Part shown: in pieces, positions 1 through 6,425 of the stretch
Layout of the letters: the number at the start of each line of letters is the position of its first letter
How positions within the stretch are numbered: position 1 is the first letter of the stretch
NCBI GenBank assembly: GCA_003249585.1
Contig: QKIM01000665.1
Span: 1-9,636 of the forward strand
DNA: 9,636 bases
Direction: 5' to 3'
Source of the DNA: Deltaproteobacteria bacterium
GTDB taxonomy: Bacteria; Myxococcota_A; Polyangia; HGW-17
Notes under the pieces: generated by a model
Seen by the model: only the letters and a program-made list of their open reading frames with translations
Told to the model about the DNA's origin: nothing
Databases searched by the model: none
Program-made: the position numbers and the translations under genes

Positions 1-1
1 G

Positions 2-1498
2 TACTACGGAGGGGAGATCTCCTGCGCCGAGGACTGCACCTTCCACCTCGCGGGGTGCGAGACCTTCGGGCGCTGCGGCGACGACGAGATCCAGCCCTCC
101 TTCGGCGAGCAGTGCGACAACGTCAACCTGGGGACGTACACCACCTGCGCCTCCTACGACGCCATGTATCACAACACCAGCACCTACCTCACCTGCGACA
201 CCTCCTGCCGCCTCGATTTCTCCCAGTGTGAGTGGTGCGGCGACCAAATGGTGCAGGAAGAGGCGCTGGAGGTGTGTGACGGGATGAACTTCAACGGGGA
301 CAGCTGCCTCGTTCGCTATTACAGCACCGGAGAGCTGGTGTGCGGCGCTTCGTGTCTTGAAATCGACGACGGGGACTGCGCCATCATGCCCTTCACCTCC
401 ATCGCCCTCGGGGGGTCCTTTGCCTATGCGCTCTCCGTGGGCCAGGGGGCGTGGGGGTGGGGCTCCTCGATCAACTTGAAACTGGGCCAGGCCGGCGTCG
501 ATGGGGCTATACCCCGCCCGGTCCTCGCGCAGATGCATCCGGGGCAGCGGTTCACGCACATTTCCACGGGGAGCAGCCACGTCTGCGCCGTCGACGCCGG
601 CGGCGCAGGGTGGTGTTGGGGGTACAACATCTGGGGGCAGCTCGGTAATGATACCCTCGGCACGGGGACGAACAGCGCGACCCCCGTCGCGGTCGTCATG
701 CCGCCCTCGGTCACCTTCACCGCCGTGGCGGCGGGCTCGTCACACACCTGCGCCCTCGACACCGCCCAGAATGTGTGGTGCTGGGGATACAACTACTCCG
801 GACAACTGGGCGACGGCACCACCACCCTCCACAAGACGCCCATGGCCGTGGACACCTCCAGTGGACTGGCCAACGTGGTGAAGCTCGTGGCGGGCAACAG
901 CCACAACTGCGCCCTCACCGGCACGGGCACCGTCTGGTGCTGGGGCAGCAACGGGTCGGGGCGGCTCGGGCTGGGGGACACCACGGCACGGTATGTCCCC
1001 ACCCAGGTGACCATGCCCGGGACCGTGGTGGATATCGCCGCCGGGCTCTCCCACACCTGCGCCGTGGTCAACACCGGAGAGGCTTACTGCTGGGGCAACG
1101 ACGACAACAACAAGCTCGGAAACGGTGCCACTACCGGATCCCAGTACTCGCCGGTGCTGGTGGATCGGACCACCAACGGGGCCCCCACCTTCAGCGCCAT
1201 CTCCACGGGGGACGATCACACCTGTGCCCTTGGCACGGACGGGACCGGGTGGTGCTGGGGATCAGGCAGCAACGGCCGGATCGGGTGGTACTCCGGATAT
1301 GACAACGAACAGCCCTCTCCCAAGGCCGTGCAGATGCCCTTCCAGACCCTCTTCGCCCAGATCGAGGCAGGGAGCACCTTCAGTTGCGCCCTGGACACTC
1401 AAGGCTTCGCGTGGTGCTGGGGGGCAGGGAGCCTGGGGCAGGTGGGCGACGGCTTCCTCGACGACAACTTCGTCCCAGACGAGGTCGTGGAGCCTTAG
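2..1498 (+). CDS. Secreted Cys-rich module protein with a C-terminal seven-bladed RCC1-like propeller (5' partial)
   Basis: The frame is open from base 2 with no stop before 1496-1498, so the gene starts outside the window; the first internal Met (base 164) lies inside a repeat and is not a credible start. 498 residues are visible. Residues 1 to about 129 hold the end of one six-Cys module and two more, of the same kind as in the lipoprotein gene at 2130 (shared YYGG, CGD and final SC/DC signatures). Residues about 130-498 form seven RCC1/BNR-like repeats of about 52 residues, each with a W-[CG]-W-G core followed by (G/K)xLG or similar. Blades 2-7 carry a C-x9-C pair (H-x-C-A ... W-C-W-G); blade 1 has Tyr and Gly instead. 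RCC1 repeats normally close into a seven-bladed beta-propeller used for protein binding. An exported, disulfide-rich protein is inferred; the N-terminus and signal peptide are not visible. Partner or ligand is unknown. Confidence 0.88.
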   Translation, partial: YYGGEISCAEDCTFHLAGCETFGRCGDDEIQPSFGEQCDNVNLGTYTTCASYDAMYHNTSTYLTCDTSCRLDFSQCEWCGDQMVQEEALEVCDGMNFNGDSCLVRYYSTGELVCGASCLEIDDGDCAIMPFTSIALGGSFAYALSVGQGAWGWGSSINLKLGQAGVDGAIPRPVLAQMHPGQRFTHISTGSSHVCAVDAGGAGWCWGYNIWGQLGNDTLGTGTNSATPVAVVMPPSVTFTAVAAGSSHTCALDTAQNVWCWGYNYSGQLGDGTTTLHKTPMAVDTSSGLANVVKLVAGNSHNCALTGTGTVWCWGSNGSGRLGLGDTTARYVPTQVTMPGTVVDIAAGLSHTCAVVNTGEAYCWGNDDNNKLGNGATTGSQYSPVLVDRTTNGAPTFSAISTGDDHTCALGTDGTGWCWGSGSNGRIGWYSGYDNEQPSPKAVQMPFQTLFAQIEAGSTFSCALDTQGFAWCWGAGSLGQVGDGFLDDNFVPDEVVEP

Positions 1499-1550
1499 GG
1501 GCATCCTTGGAAGGCATTTGCCCCCCACGCCCTGCTCTACGGCCCAGGGC
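1498..1550 (+). terminator. Two consecutive GC hairpins at the end of the propeller gene
   Basis: The first inverted repeat pairs GGGGCA (1498-1503, starting on the last base of the stop codon) with TGCCCC (1519-1524). The second pairs GCCCTG (1529-1534) with CAGGGC (1545-1550) around a 10-nt loop. No T-tract follows, so this is not a textbook intrinsic terminator; it may still end or stabilise the transcript. Confidence 0.35.
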
Positions 1551-2048
1551 AATCGCAAGAAATTATCCCCTCACTCCAGTAAGGATTTGCAATCTATACT
1601 TAGCACCATGTTCTCGGCTGCATGGTTCTTTCGGATGCGACAGGAGTCCTCATTAAATGTCAGATCCAGAACCCAATGCAATTGATTTTCAATTCGCCGA
1701 TGCTTGCGTACCGCCAAGTTGGCTTCTTCGGCAGTCATCCGTTTGCTGCTGATATACTATCCGGTATCTGTTCTCATTTCGCCGGTATTGGCAATTTCCG
1801 CCATTGACTCTATTTTTATGAGGGCAGAGAGTTTTGGGAACCGAGGAGCACTTGGGACCCATTTTTCGAAATCGGTTAGGACCGTGGCGATTCTGGTTTC
1901 AATCCTACCATGCCCACCATCAACCTGCTCTGAGCTTTCGCGCCTTGGTGGGGGGGACTCCTCCACACTACGCATTCGATCATAAGGAGCTTCCTCAAAC
2001 GCAGTCCGAGTTTCAGCAAAGAGTGCTACTAGAGCTGGTCCTTCTCTG

Positions 2049-2077
2049 TTGCGCCCGGCATGGGCAGAGTGTATGAT
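2049..2077 (+). promoter_or_regulatory. Candidate sigma70-type promoter of the six-Cys lipoprotein gene
   Basis: TTGCGC (2049-2054) and TATGAT (2072-2077) are separated by 17 bp. The -10 matches consensus at five of six positions; the -35 only at TTG. Transcription would start near 2084, giving a leader of about 46 nt that contains the AAGGAG ribosome site. Inferred from sequence only. Confidence 0.4.
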
Positions 2078-2117
2078 TCGTGGACAATTTAAATGCTGTC
2101 GTGTTCAACCTGTACCC

Positions 2118-2123
2118 AAGGAG
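2118..2123 (+). promoter_or_regulatory. Shine-Dalgarno AAGGAG that fixes the lipoprotein start
   Basis: AAGGAG lies 6 nt before the ATG at 2130. The reading frame is open further upstream to 2049, but only the 2130 start has this site and begins directly with a lipoprotein signal peptide. Confidence 0.75.
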
Positions 2124-2129
2124 TCCACC

Positions 2130-2816
2130 ATGCGCATCCTCATCACCATCCTCGCTCTCAGCCTCATTGCACTGCCCTTCACCGCCTGCGACGACTCGGG
2201 GGACGACGACCCCTGCGGCAACGGCATCATCGATCCCGGCGAGGAGTGCGATGGTGCCGACACGAACGGCGAGACCTGCATCTCCCAGGGCTACTACGCG
2301 GGAACCCTGATCTGCACCGCCTCGTGCACCTTCTCCCTGAACAGCTGTGCCTCGAGCGGCATGTGCGGCGACGGGGTCATCCAGAGCGCGTATGAGGTAT
2401 GCGAGGGGGCCAATATGGGCGGGAGGACCTGCTCAACCCTCGGATACGGCTCCGGGACCCTGGAGTGCACCGATGCATGCCAGTTCGATGTCTCGGGCTG
2501 CATAAGCGATGCCGTCTGCGGAGACGACATCATCGAGGGGACCGAGGAGTGCGAGGGCGTCGACCTGAGCGGCGAAACCTGCGAGACCCTGGGCTACTAC
2601 GGGGGAACCCTGACCTGCTCCAGCCTGTGCCTCTACGACATGACCTCGTGCGCGGCCTTCGGATACTGCGGCGACGGCCTCGTCCAGGCCACCTCTGCCG
2701 AGGAGTGCGACAGCACCGACCTGGATGGGTCCACCTGCGAGACCCTCGGGTTCGCGGGCGGTGATCTCACCTGCGGCGGCGACTGCACCTTCGACACGAC
2801 CGCCTGCACCAATTGA
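2130..2816 (+). CDS. Lipoprotein made of four six-cysteine modules
   Basis: The 228-aa product starts with a lipoprotein signal (MRILITILALSLIALPFTAC, lipidated Cys20), then an acidic Asp/Ser/Gly stretch that suggests release to the outer membrane. The rest is four tandem modules of about 50 residues, Cys29-73, 79-124, 130-174 and 180-226. Each has six cysteines with near-fixed spacing C-x(10-12)-C-x9-C-x11-C-x3-C-x6-C, and recurrent signatures: CG[ND][GD]-I-I/V at the start, [ED]C[DE]G, GETC-x-x-x-GY-x-x-GTL, and a final [SA]C. Three disulfides per module are expected, so the domain should be small and exported. Repeats of this style are frequent in myxobacterial surface proteins (general knowledge), but no function is known to me. 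The propeller protein upstream carries the same module. The spacer to the convergent gene on the other strand is only 43 bp. Confidence 0.87.
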   Translation: MRILITILALSLIALPFTACDDSGDDDPCGNGIIDPGEECDGADTNGETCISQGYYAGTLICTASCTFSLNSCASSGMCGDGVIQSAYEVCEGANMGGRTCSTLGYGSGTLECTDACQFDVSGCISDAVCGDDIIEGTEECEGVDLSGETCETLGYYGGTLTCSSLCLYDMTSCAAFGYCGDGLVQATSAEECDSTDLDGSTCETLGFAGGDLTCGGDCTFDTTACTN

Positions 2817-2859
2817 TTTGTCAGAAATGTAAGTTGGAGAGAGAAGGCGGGGCAGCGGG

Positions 2860-4470
2860 TCAGCCGCCGCAGGAGCCCTTCACCTTGGACTGGGTGCTGA
2901 GGGTGTTCTTGCAGCCGGCGAGCTTCTCGTTGCGCTTACAGAATTCGGACTTGATGCGCTCGGCGTCGACGCCCTGGAACTTGTGCCGGTTGTTGGCCAG
3001 CCAGGTGGGGCTGCCGCCGATCTGCAGGGTGTTGGCGAGCTTGATGTTCTCCTCGAGGAGCTTGGTGCCCTCGTCCTTGACGCACTTCTCGATGACGGCG
3101 GCGTCGATGCCGTCCTTGGCGCAGGGCTTCCAGGTGGGGTTCCGGTAGTCCTTGGAGCGGCAGACGACATAGTCCATGTACTTGTAGTCCTTGGCATAGT
3201 TCTTGGCGGCGCAGAGCTGGCGGATGTTCTCGTCCACCTCGGACTGGCCGTGGAGGGAGTCGAAGCCCGTCTTGGTGCGGTTGGCGATGTAGTTCACATG
3301 GAAGTCGATGTCCTTCTTGAAGTTGTCAAGGACGGACTTCATGGAGATGAGGGCGGCGGCGCCGTAGGGGCACTGGGACATCACGAAGACGTCCAGACGC
3401 TTGGGCTGCGCCTTGCGGCAGGCCATGGCCTCCTTGCAGCCGGCATCGTCACAGTCGATCTTGCCGTTGCCGTCGTCGTCGACCTTGTTGTCGCAGATCT
3501 CGGCGGTGGGATCGAAGATGGGATCGGGCTCGAGGAGCTTCTGCCAGGGACCGGCCTGCTTCATGATGGGCTTGAAGATGCTCATGGCCAGCTTGTCCTT
3601 GAGGATGGAGGCGTCAAAGAGGATGACCGGCAGCTTGGTGACGCCGGCGGCCTTCATGAGGGATTTGGCCTTGGCGTCGGAGTAGTCGAGGGTGGTCATC
3701 TTGGCGCCCGGGGCGATGTTGGAGACGGCCACGAGCAGACGCCCGAACTGCTTGCACTTCTCGCAGCGCTTGTCGGTGATGAAGAACCCCTTGACGTCGG
3801 GGGCGGTGCACTCCGCGGGCTTTTTGCCCTTGATGGCGGCGCAGATGGTGTCGACGAGCTTGCGGGGAGACGGAGGACCGTCGTACTTCTGTCCGGCGAT
3901 GTAGAAGGTGGGGCTGCCCTCAACGTTCAGGCCCTTGGCGACCTTGGCGGAGGCGCGCAGCAACTGCTTGCCCTTCTCCCCGTCCTTGCAGGTTTTGAGG
4001 GCCGCGTCGTCGATCTTGACGCGCTGGGCGCAGCTCTTCCAGGTGGAGCCCAGAGCACGGGGATTCTCGTTGTGACACTTGATGAAGTCCATGAGCCTGG
4101 CCGGCGCCATGTCCTGGACACAGAGCTGGATGATGTCGCCCTCGACCTCGGGCTGACCATGGAGGGAGCGGAACCCGCCGCCGGGGAGCTCGTCGGCGAT
4201 GTAATCGAGGCGGAAGTCCACGTGCTTGCCGATGACGTCGAGGATGAGGCTCATGAGCCCCTCGGCCATGAGCCCGTAGGGGCACTGGGACATAACGAAG
4301 AGCTGGACGGAGACGCCCGTCCCCTTCTTCACGGGGGTTCCCTTGGCGGTCCCCTTTACGACGCCCTTCTGGACGGTGGTCTTGGTGTCGGATTCTTTTT
4401 TCTCTTTCTTCTTACAGCCTGAAAAAACAACCATCAGGGAGAGGAAGAGGAGCGTAACAGTCTGTTTCAT
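2860..4470 (-). CDS. Lipoprotein with two GILT/DsbA-like units flanking a CxxC thioredoxin-like unit
   Basis: The 536-aa product has a lipoprotein signal ending VVFSGC (Cys19) and a Lys-rich linker to about residue 52. Unit A (about 54-215) has VMSQCPYG (Cys63), SLHGQ.EV (103-109), Cys117, Cys132, Trp144/Cys148, Cys161 and a cis-Pro loop GSPT (185-188). Unit B (about 226-310) has CEKC (236-239) and LPV (280-282), a plausible redox-active thioredoxin fold. Residues 325-351 are an acidic DxDxDG-like linker resembling calcium-binding motifs. Unit C (about 358-520) repeats unit A: CPYG (367-370), SLHGQ (405-409), Cys420, 437, 450, 463 and GSPT (486-489). The HG..E motif and Cys pattern recall GILT-type thiol reductases and DsbA relatives, but the CxxC second Cys is Gly in A and C. 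It starts at ATG 4470 with GAGGT 5 nt upstream. A periplasm-facing thiol-disulfide, chaperone or sensor role is inferred; substrate unknown. Confidence 0.85.
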   Translation of the reverse strand: MKQTVTLLFLSLMVVFSGCKKKEKKESDTKTTVQKGVVKGTAKGTPVKKGTGVSVQLFVMSQCPYGLMAEGLMSLILDVIGKHVDFRLDYIADELPGGGFRSLHGQPEVEGDIIQLCVQDMAPARLMDFIKCHNENPRALGSTWKSCAQRVKIDDAALKTCKDGEKGKQLLRASAKVAKGLNVEGSPTFYIAGQKYDGPPSPRKLVDTICAAIKGKKPAECTAPDVKGFFITDKRCEKCKQFGRLLVAVSNIAPGAKMTTLDYSDAKAKSLMKAAGVTKLPVILFDASILKDKLAMSIFKPIMKQAGPWQKLLEPDPIFDPTAEICDNKVDDDGNGKIDCDDAGCKEAMACRKAQPKRLDVFVMSQCPYGAAALISMKSVLDNFKKDIDFHVNYIANRTKTGFDSLHGQSEVDENIRQLCAAKNYAKDYKYMDYVVCRSKDYRNPTWKPCAKDGIDAAVIEKCVKDEGTKLLEENIKLANTLQIGGSPTWLANNRHKFQGVDAERIKSEFCKRNEKLAGCKNTLSTQSKVKGSCGG

Positions 4471-4485
4471 GGTATACCTCGCTTA

Positions 4486-4505
4486 CGGAAACGACGGTCG
4501 TTCCG
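4486..4505. promoter_or_regulatory. Palindrome in the leader of the thioredoxin-fold lipoprotein gene
   Basis: AACGAC (4490-4495) and GTCGTT (4497-4502) form a perfect dyad around one base, extended by CGG (4486-4488) and CCG (4503-4505) with one unpaired A. It lies between the predicted -strand start site and the ribosome site at 4476-4480. It could be an operator or a leader hairpin for the - gene; its position also allows an effect on the divergent + operon. Confidence 0.35.
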
Positions 4506-4517
4506 TTGTGAAAGAAC

Positions 4518-4547
4518 AATATCTAGCAGAACTGGAATCTTTTTCAA
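4518..4547 (-). promoter_or_regulatory. Candidate promoter of the thioredoxin-fold lipoprotein gene
   Basis: Read on the - strand, TTGAAA (4547-4542) and GATATT (4523-4518) are 18 bp apart, matching consensus at 5/6 and 4/6 positions. The start site would be near 4511, about 40 nt before the ATG at 4470. I see no equally good + strand promoter in the same gap for the NUDIX gene. Confidence 0.4.
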
Positions 4548-4556
4548 GGTGCGCCC

Positions 4557-5189
4557 ATGGATAACGACCACGGCACGTCCGTGACCTCCCGGAAGCGTTC
4601 ACGACCCCAGCCACAGGCCGATCTGGCGGACCTCCTCGCCGCGGTCCCGACCGTCTCCTACGCCGGAGCGGGGACCCGTCGGAGGGCCGTGGTCTTCCTG
4701 CTCTTGTACAATGATCCCGCGCCGACCATCCTGGGCATCCAGAAGACAGACTCCCAGGGCTACCCCTGGCGGGGCCAGATCGCCCTCCCCGGCGGGCACG
4801 TCGAGGAGTCGGACCCCTCACCCCTGGAGGCGGCCTACCGGGAAGTCTTCGAAGAGGTGAACCTGCCCCGGGAGGCCATCACCTTCGTCGGTTCCCTGGG
4901 ACACTTCGCCACCATCCACGACCTGGACATCGAGGTGATGGCCGGCATCTGGGACGGGAGCGGGAACCCGACACACGATCCTTCGGAGATCAGCCGGCTG
5001 GTTCACATCCCGATCGAAGCCCTGGCCCGGATACATCACCGGGAAAGATACGGTGGGCACATCCCCGATGTCATGACCCTGCGGTACACGGTGTCCGACG
5101 CGGCCGGCGACTACACCATCTGGGGTGTCACGGCCCGGGTGATCCACCACCTCCTGGAGCATCTGCCGGAACCGCCCGAAGACACGTGA
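4557..5189 (+). CDS. NUDIX hydrolase, CoA-pyrophosphatase (NudL-like) type
   Basis: The 210-aa protein is soluble. The Nudix box spans residues 79-103: GG at 79-80, Glu83/84, Asp86 and REVFEEVNL (95-103). It is preceded by GQIALPGG (73-80) and followed by a C-terminal IWGVTARV (188-195). The pairing of QIALPGG...(D) with a late IWG-TA is what I know from CoA diphosphatase-like NUDIX proteins, which split CoA or its derivatives to phosphopantetheine and 3',5'-ADP using Mg2+ bound by the box glutamates. The box shows Asn102 where the consensus has Gly (EExGU). Substrate assignment within NUDIX proteins is uncertain, and a nucleotide-sanitising role is possible. Start ATG 4557 has AAGG (4546-4549) 7 nt upstream. 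It is the first gene of a probable three-gene + strand run, 60 bp before the next gene, and is divergent from the thioredoxin-fold lipoprotein. Confidence 0.86.
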   Translation: MDNDHGTSVTSRKRSRPQPQADLADLLAAVPTVSYAGAGTRRRAVVFLLLYNDPAPTILGIQKTDSQGYPWRGQIALPGGHVEESDPSPLEAAYREVFEEVNLPREAITFVGSLGHFATIHDLDIEVMAGIWDGSGNPTHDPSEISRLVHIPIEALARIHHRERYGGHIPDVMTLRYTVSDAAGDYTIWGVTARVIHHLLEHLPEPPEDT

Positions 5190-5249
5190 CCTTTTCCGGT
5201 ATACACTGACCTGATTTTCCTTTACAAACATGAAACAGCGAGGTGACCC

Positions 5250-5588
5250 ATGGAACCCCGAAAAGCGCAACGGCTGGTCGACGACATGTTGGAACAGATC
5301 CCACAGGGAGGCGACTGCGCCAATGTGCCCCGCTGGGTCTCCAGAGCCCTCGTGGGGGCCGGGCTCACCGCCACCCTGCTCGGCGGCGGCTGCACGCTGT
5401 TCTCCGGACCGCGGGCGGTCTACGCGGGCCCTCCGGCCGAGAACCATCCGCAGCGCAAGGATCCTCCCCGCACGGACCCCATGACCGCCCCGACGCCCGA
5501 CCAGCCACCCGCCGAGGAAAAAAAGCAGCGTCCGATCAGGCCGCCCGAGGCCAGGCCCCTGTACGGCATCACCCCCACGGACCGGTGA
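5250..5588 (+). CDS. Small Pro-rich membrane or lipoprotein-like protein
   Basis: The 112-aa product has GAGGTG (5240-5245) just before ATG 5250. Residues 1-28 are charged and Cys23-containing. A hydrophobic stretch follows (about 33-47, ALVGAGLTATLLGGGC) ending at Cys48, which could be a lipobox cysteine, although the signal starts unusually far from the N-terminus and the -3 residue is Gly. Residues 60-112 are rich in Pro, Lys, Glu and Asp and look disordered. The motif VYAGPP (57-62) recurs loosely as LYGITP (104-109). Small proteins of this style occur in myxobacterial-type genomes to my recollection; no function is known to me. It sits 60 bp after the NUDIX gene and 28 bp before the AlkD-like gene, so co-transcription is likely. 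The frame's context and ribosome site support it as a real gene. Confidence 0.65.
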   Translation: MEPRKAQRLVDDMLEQIPQGGDCANVPRWVSRALVGAGLTATLLGGGCTLFSGPRAVYAGPPAENHPQRKDPPRTDPMTAPTPDQPPAEEKKQRPIRPPEARPLYGITPTDR

Positions 5589-5616
5589 CCGGCCCCGAAC
5601 ATCGGCGAGGCGCACC

Positions 5617-6321
5617 ATGAACCATTACGGCATCATCACCCACCTCGAGCAGCTGGGGGACCCGGCACGGGCCGCCCAGATGCAGCAGTTCTTCAAGACC
5701 AAAAAGGGGGAATACGGCCATGGGGACCGCTTCGTGGGCATCCCCGTGCCGCAGCTGCGGAAGCTGGCGACCACCTATCGGGAGCTCCCCCTGCCCGAAC
5801 TCAAGAAGCTCCTGGCGTCGCCCCTCCACGAGGCACGGATGCTGGCCCTCTTCATCATGGTCAAGCGGTTCGCGCCCAAGCGCTCCAGGGAGCGCCAGGC
5901 CATCTACGATCTCTACGTCTCCAGCACGCAGTATGTGAACAACTGGGATCTGGTGGACTCCAGCGCCCACCTGATCATGGGCGCCCACCTGGAAGACGGG
6001 GATCGCGCCCCCATCCACGCCTTCGCCCGCTCCGAATCCCTGTGGGAGAAGCGCATCGCCATGCTCGCCACCTTCTGGTACATCAGGAAGGGGGACTTCC
6101 GTGACGCGCTGGCCGTGGCCGAGGTGCTCCGCAATGACACGCACGACCTCATCCACAAAGCCGTGGGCTGGATGCTGCGGGAGATCGGAGAGCGGGACAA
6201 GGCCGCCGAGGTGGCATTCCTGAGGCCGCGCTACACAACCATGCCCCGGACCATGCTCCGCTACGCCATTGAGAAGTTCCCCGAGGAGGAGCGCCAGACC
6301 TGGCTCAAGGGCACCGTGTAG
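5617..6321 (+). CDS. alkD: AlkD-type DNA glycosylase (HEAT-repeat DNA alkylation repair protein)
   Basis: The 234-aa all-helical protein matches the DNA alkylation repair family in length and signatures: KTKKGEYGHGDRF-GIPVP (28-45), PLHEARMLAL (69-78), NNWDLVDSSA (108-117), SLWEKRIAM (141-149), HDLIHKAVGWMLREIG (176-191) and MPRTMLRYAIEKFP (209-222). The residues known to line the lesion site of Bacillus cereus AlkD (W109, D113, R148, W187) appear as Trp110, Asp114, probably Arg146, and Trp185. These enzymes remove positively charged N3- and N7-alkyl purines without flipping the base out. It is cytoplasmic. The start ATG 5617 has GAGG (5607-5610) 6 nt upstream. It is the third gene of the run and is followed by three hairpins. 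All catalytic residues are present, so it is probably active. Confidence 0.93.
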   Translation: MNHYGIITHLEQLGDPARAAQMQQFFKTKKGEYGHGDRFVGIPVPQLRKLATTYRELPLPELKKLLASPLHEARMLALFIMVKRFAPKRSRERQAIYDLYVSSTQYVNNWDLVDSSAHLIMGAHLEDGDRAPIHAFARSESLWEKRIAMLATFWYIRKGDFRDALAVAEVLRNDTHDLIHKAVGWMLREIGERDKAAEVAFLRPRYTTMPRTMLRYAIEKFPEEERQTWLKGTV

Positions 6322-6373
6322 CCCTTCTGCTCCTCGGCACCAGAGGAGACGGACACGGGGGACCCCGGTGTCC
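6307..6373 (+). terminator. Three consecutive hairpins ending the NUDIX-AlkD run
   Basis: Hairpin 1 pairs AAGGGC (6307-6312) with GCCCTT (6321-6326) across the stop codon. Hairpin 2 pairs CTCCTC (6330-6335) with GAGGAG (6343-6348). Hairpin 3 pairs GGACACGGGG (6351-6360) with CCCCGGTGTCC (6363-6373), ten pairs with one bulged G and a 2-nt apex. A pyrimidine-rich stretch (6388-6400) follows, but no run of T longer than three. A terminator or 3'-end protector is likely; the mechanism is not decidable from sequence. Confidence 0.5.
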
Positions 6374-6411
6374 TGTGCGGCTGAGCGCCCTTCCCTTCTT
6401 TGGCCACCTCT

Positions 6412-6417
6412 GATACT
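6412..6417 (+). promoter_or_regulatory. -10-like box close to the start codon (possible leaderless start)
   Basis: GATACT (four of six consensus bases) ends 8 nt before ATG 6426, and there is no purine-rich ribosome site between them. No good -35 is visible 16-19 bp upstream. This arrangement is typical of leaderless transcripts, but the box itself is weak. Confidence 0.25.
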
Positions 6418-6425
6418 CTTGTCCC

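Larger units (their letters stand above)
1499..2129. other. Gene-poor, AT-richer spacer of about 630 bp
   Basis: Bases 1681-1800 count 57 G+C in 120 (about 48%), clearly below the GC-rich coding DNA on both sides. Short open frames of 60-90 codons exist but lack Shine-Dalgarno sequences and coherent composition, so I call none a gene. Contents: the two hairpins at the left end; an AT-rich perfect palindrome AATTGA-TTT-TCAATT (1680-1694); a GCCAA-G-TTGGC dyad (1712-1722); a CCGGTAT direct repeat near 1760 and 1781; a frame over 1822-2076 weakly resembling the tail of a DDE transposase; and a likely promoter at the right end for the downstream lipoprotein gene. Decayed mobile DNA is the best guess, at low certainty. 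Confidence 0.5.

Noticed and set aside
1595..1758. TATACT boxes at 1595 and 1753 as promoters
   Set aside because: No -35-like sequence at 16-19 bp upstream and no gene directly downstream of either.
1622..1985. Short + strand open frames in the spacer as small genes
   Set aside because: No Shine-Dalgarno, no recognisable signal peptide with a following domain, and overlapping frames of equal quality; chance frames in AT-richer DNA are more likely.
2049..2129. An upstream start for the six-Cys lipoprotein at 2049
   Set aside because: It would add 27 residues before a perfect lipoprotein signal peptide, lacks a ribosome site, and overlaps the likely promoter; AAGGAG marks 2130 instead.
2846..2868. 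Bidirectional terminator between the convergent genes (GGCGG ... CCGCC)
   Set aside because: Only five pairs with a 13-nt loop, lying partly inside the - gene, and no T-tract on either strand.
2983..4422. A 479-codon open frame on the + strand
   Set aside because: It lies wholly antisense to the thioredoxin-fold lipoprotein gene, is a low-complexity Gly/Val/Leu/Asp string with no domain, and arises from GC-biased third positions of the real gene.
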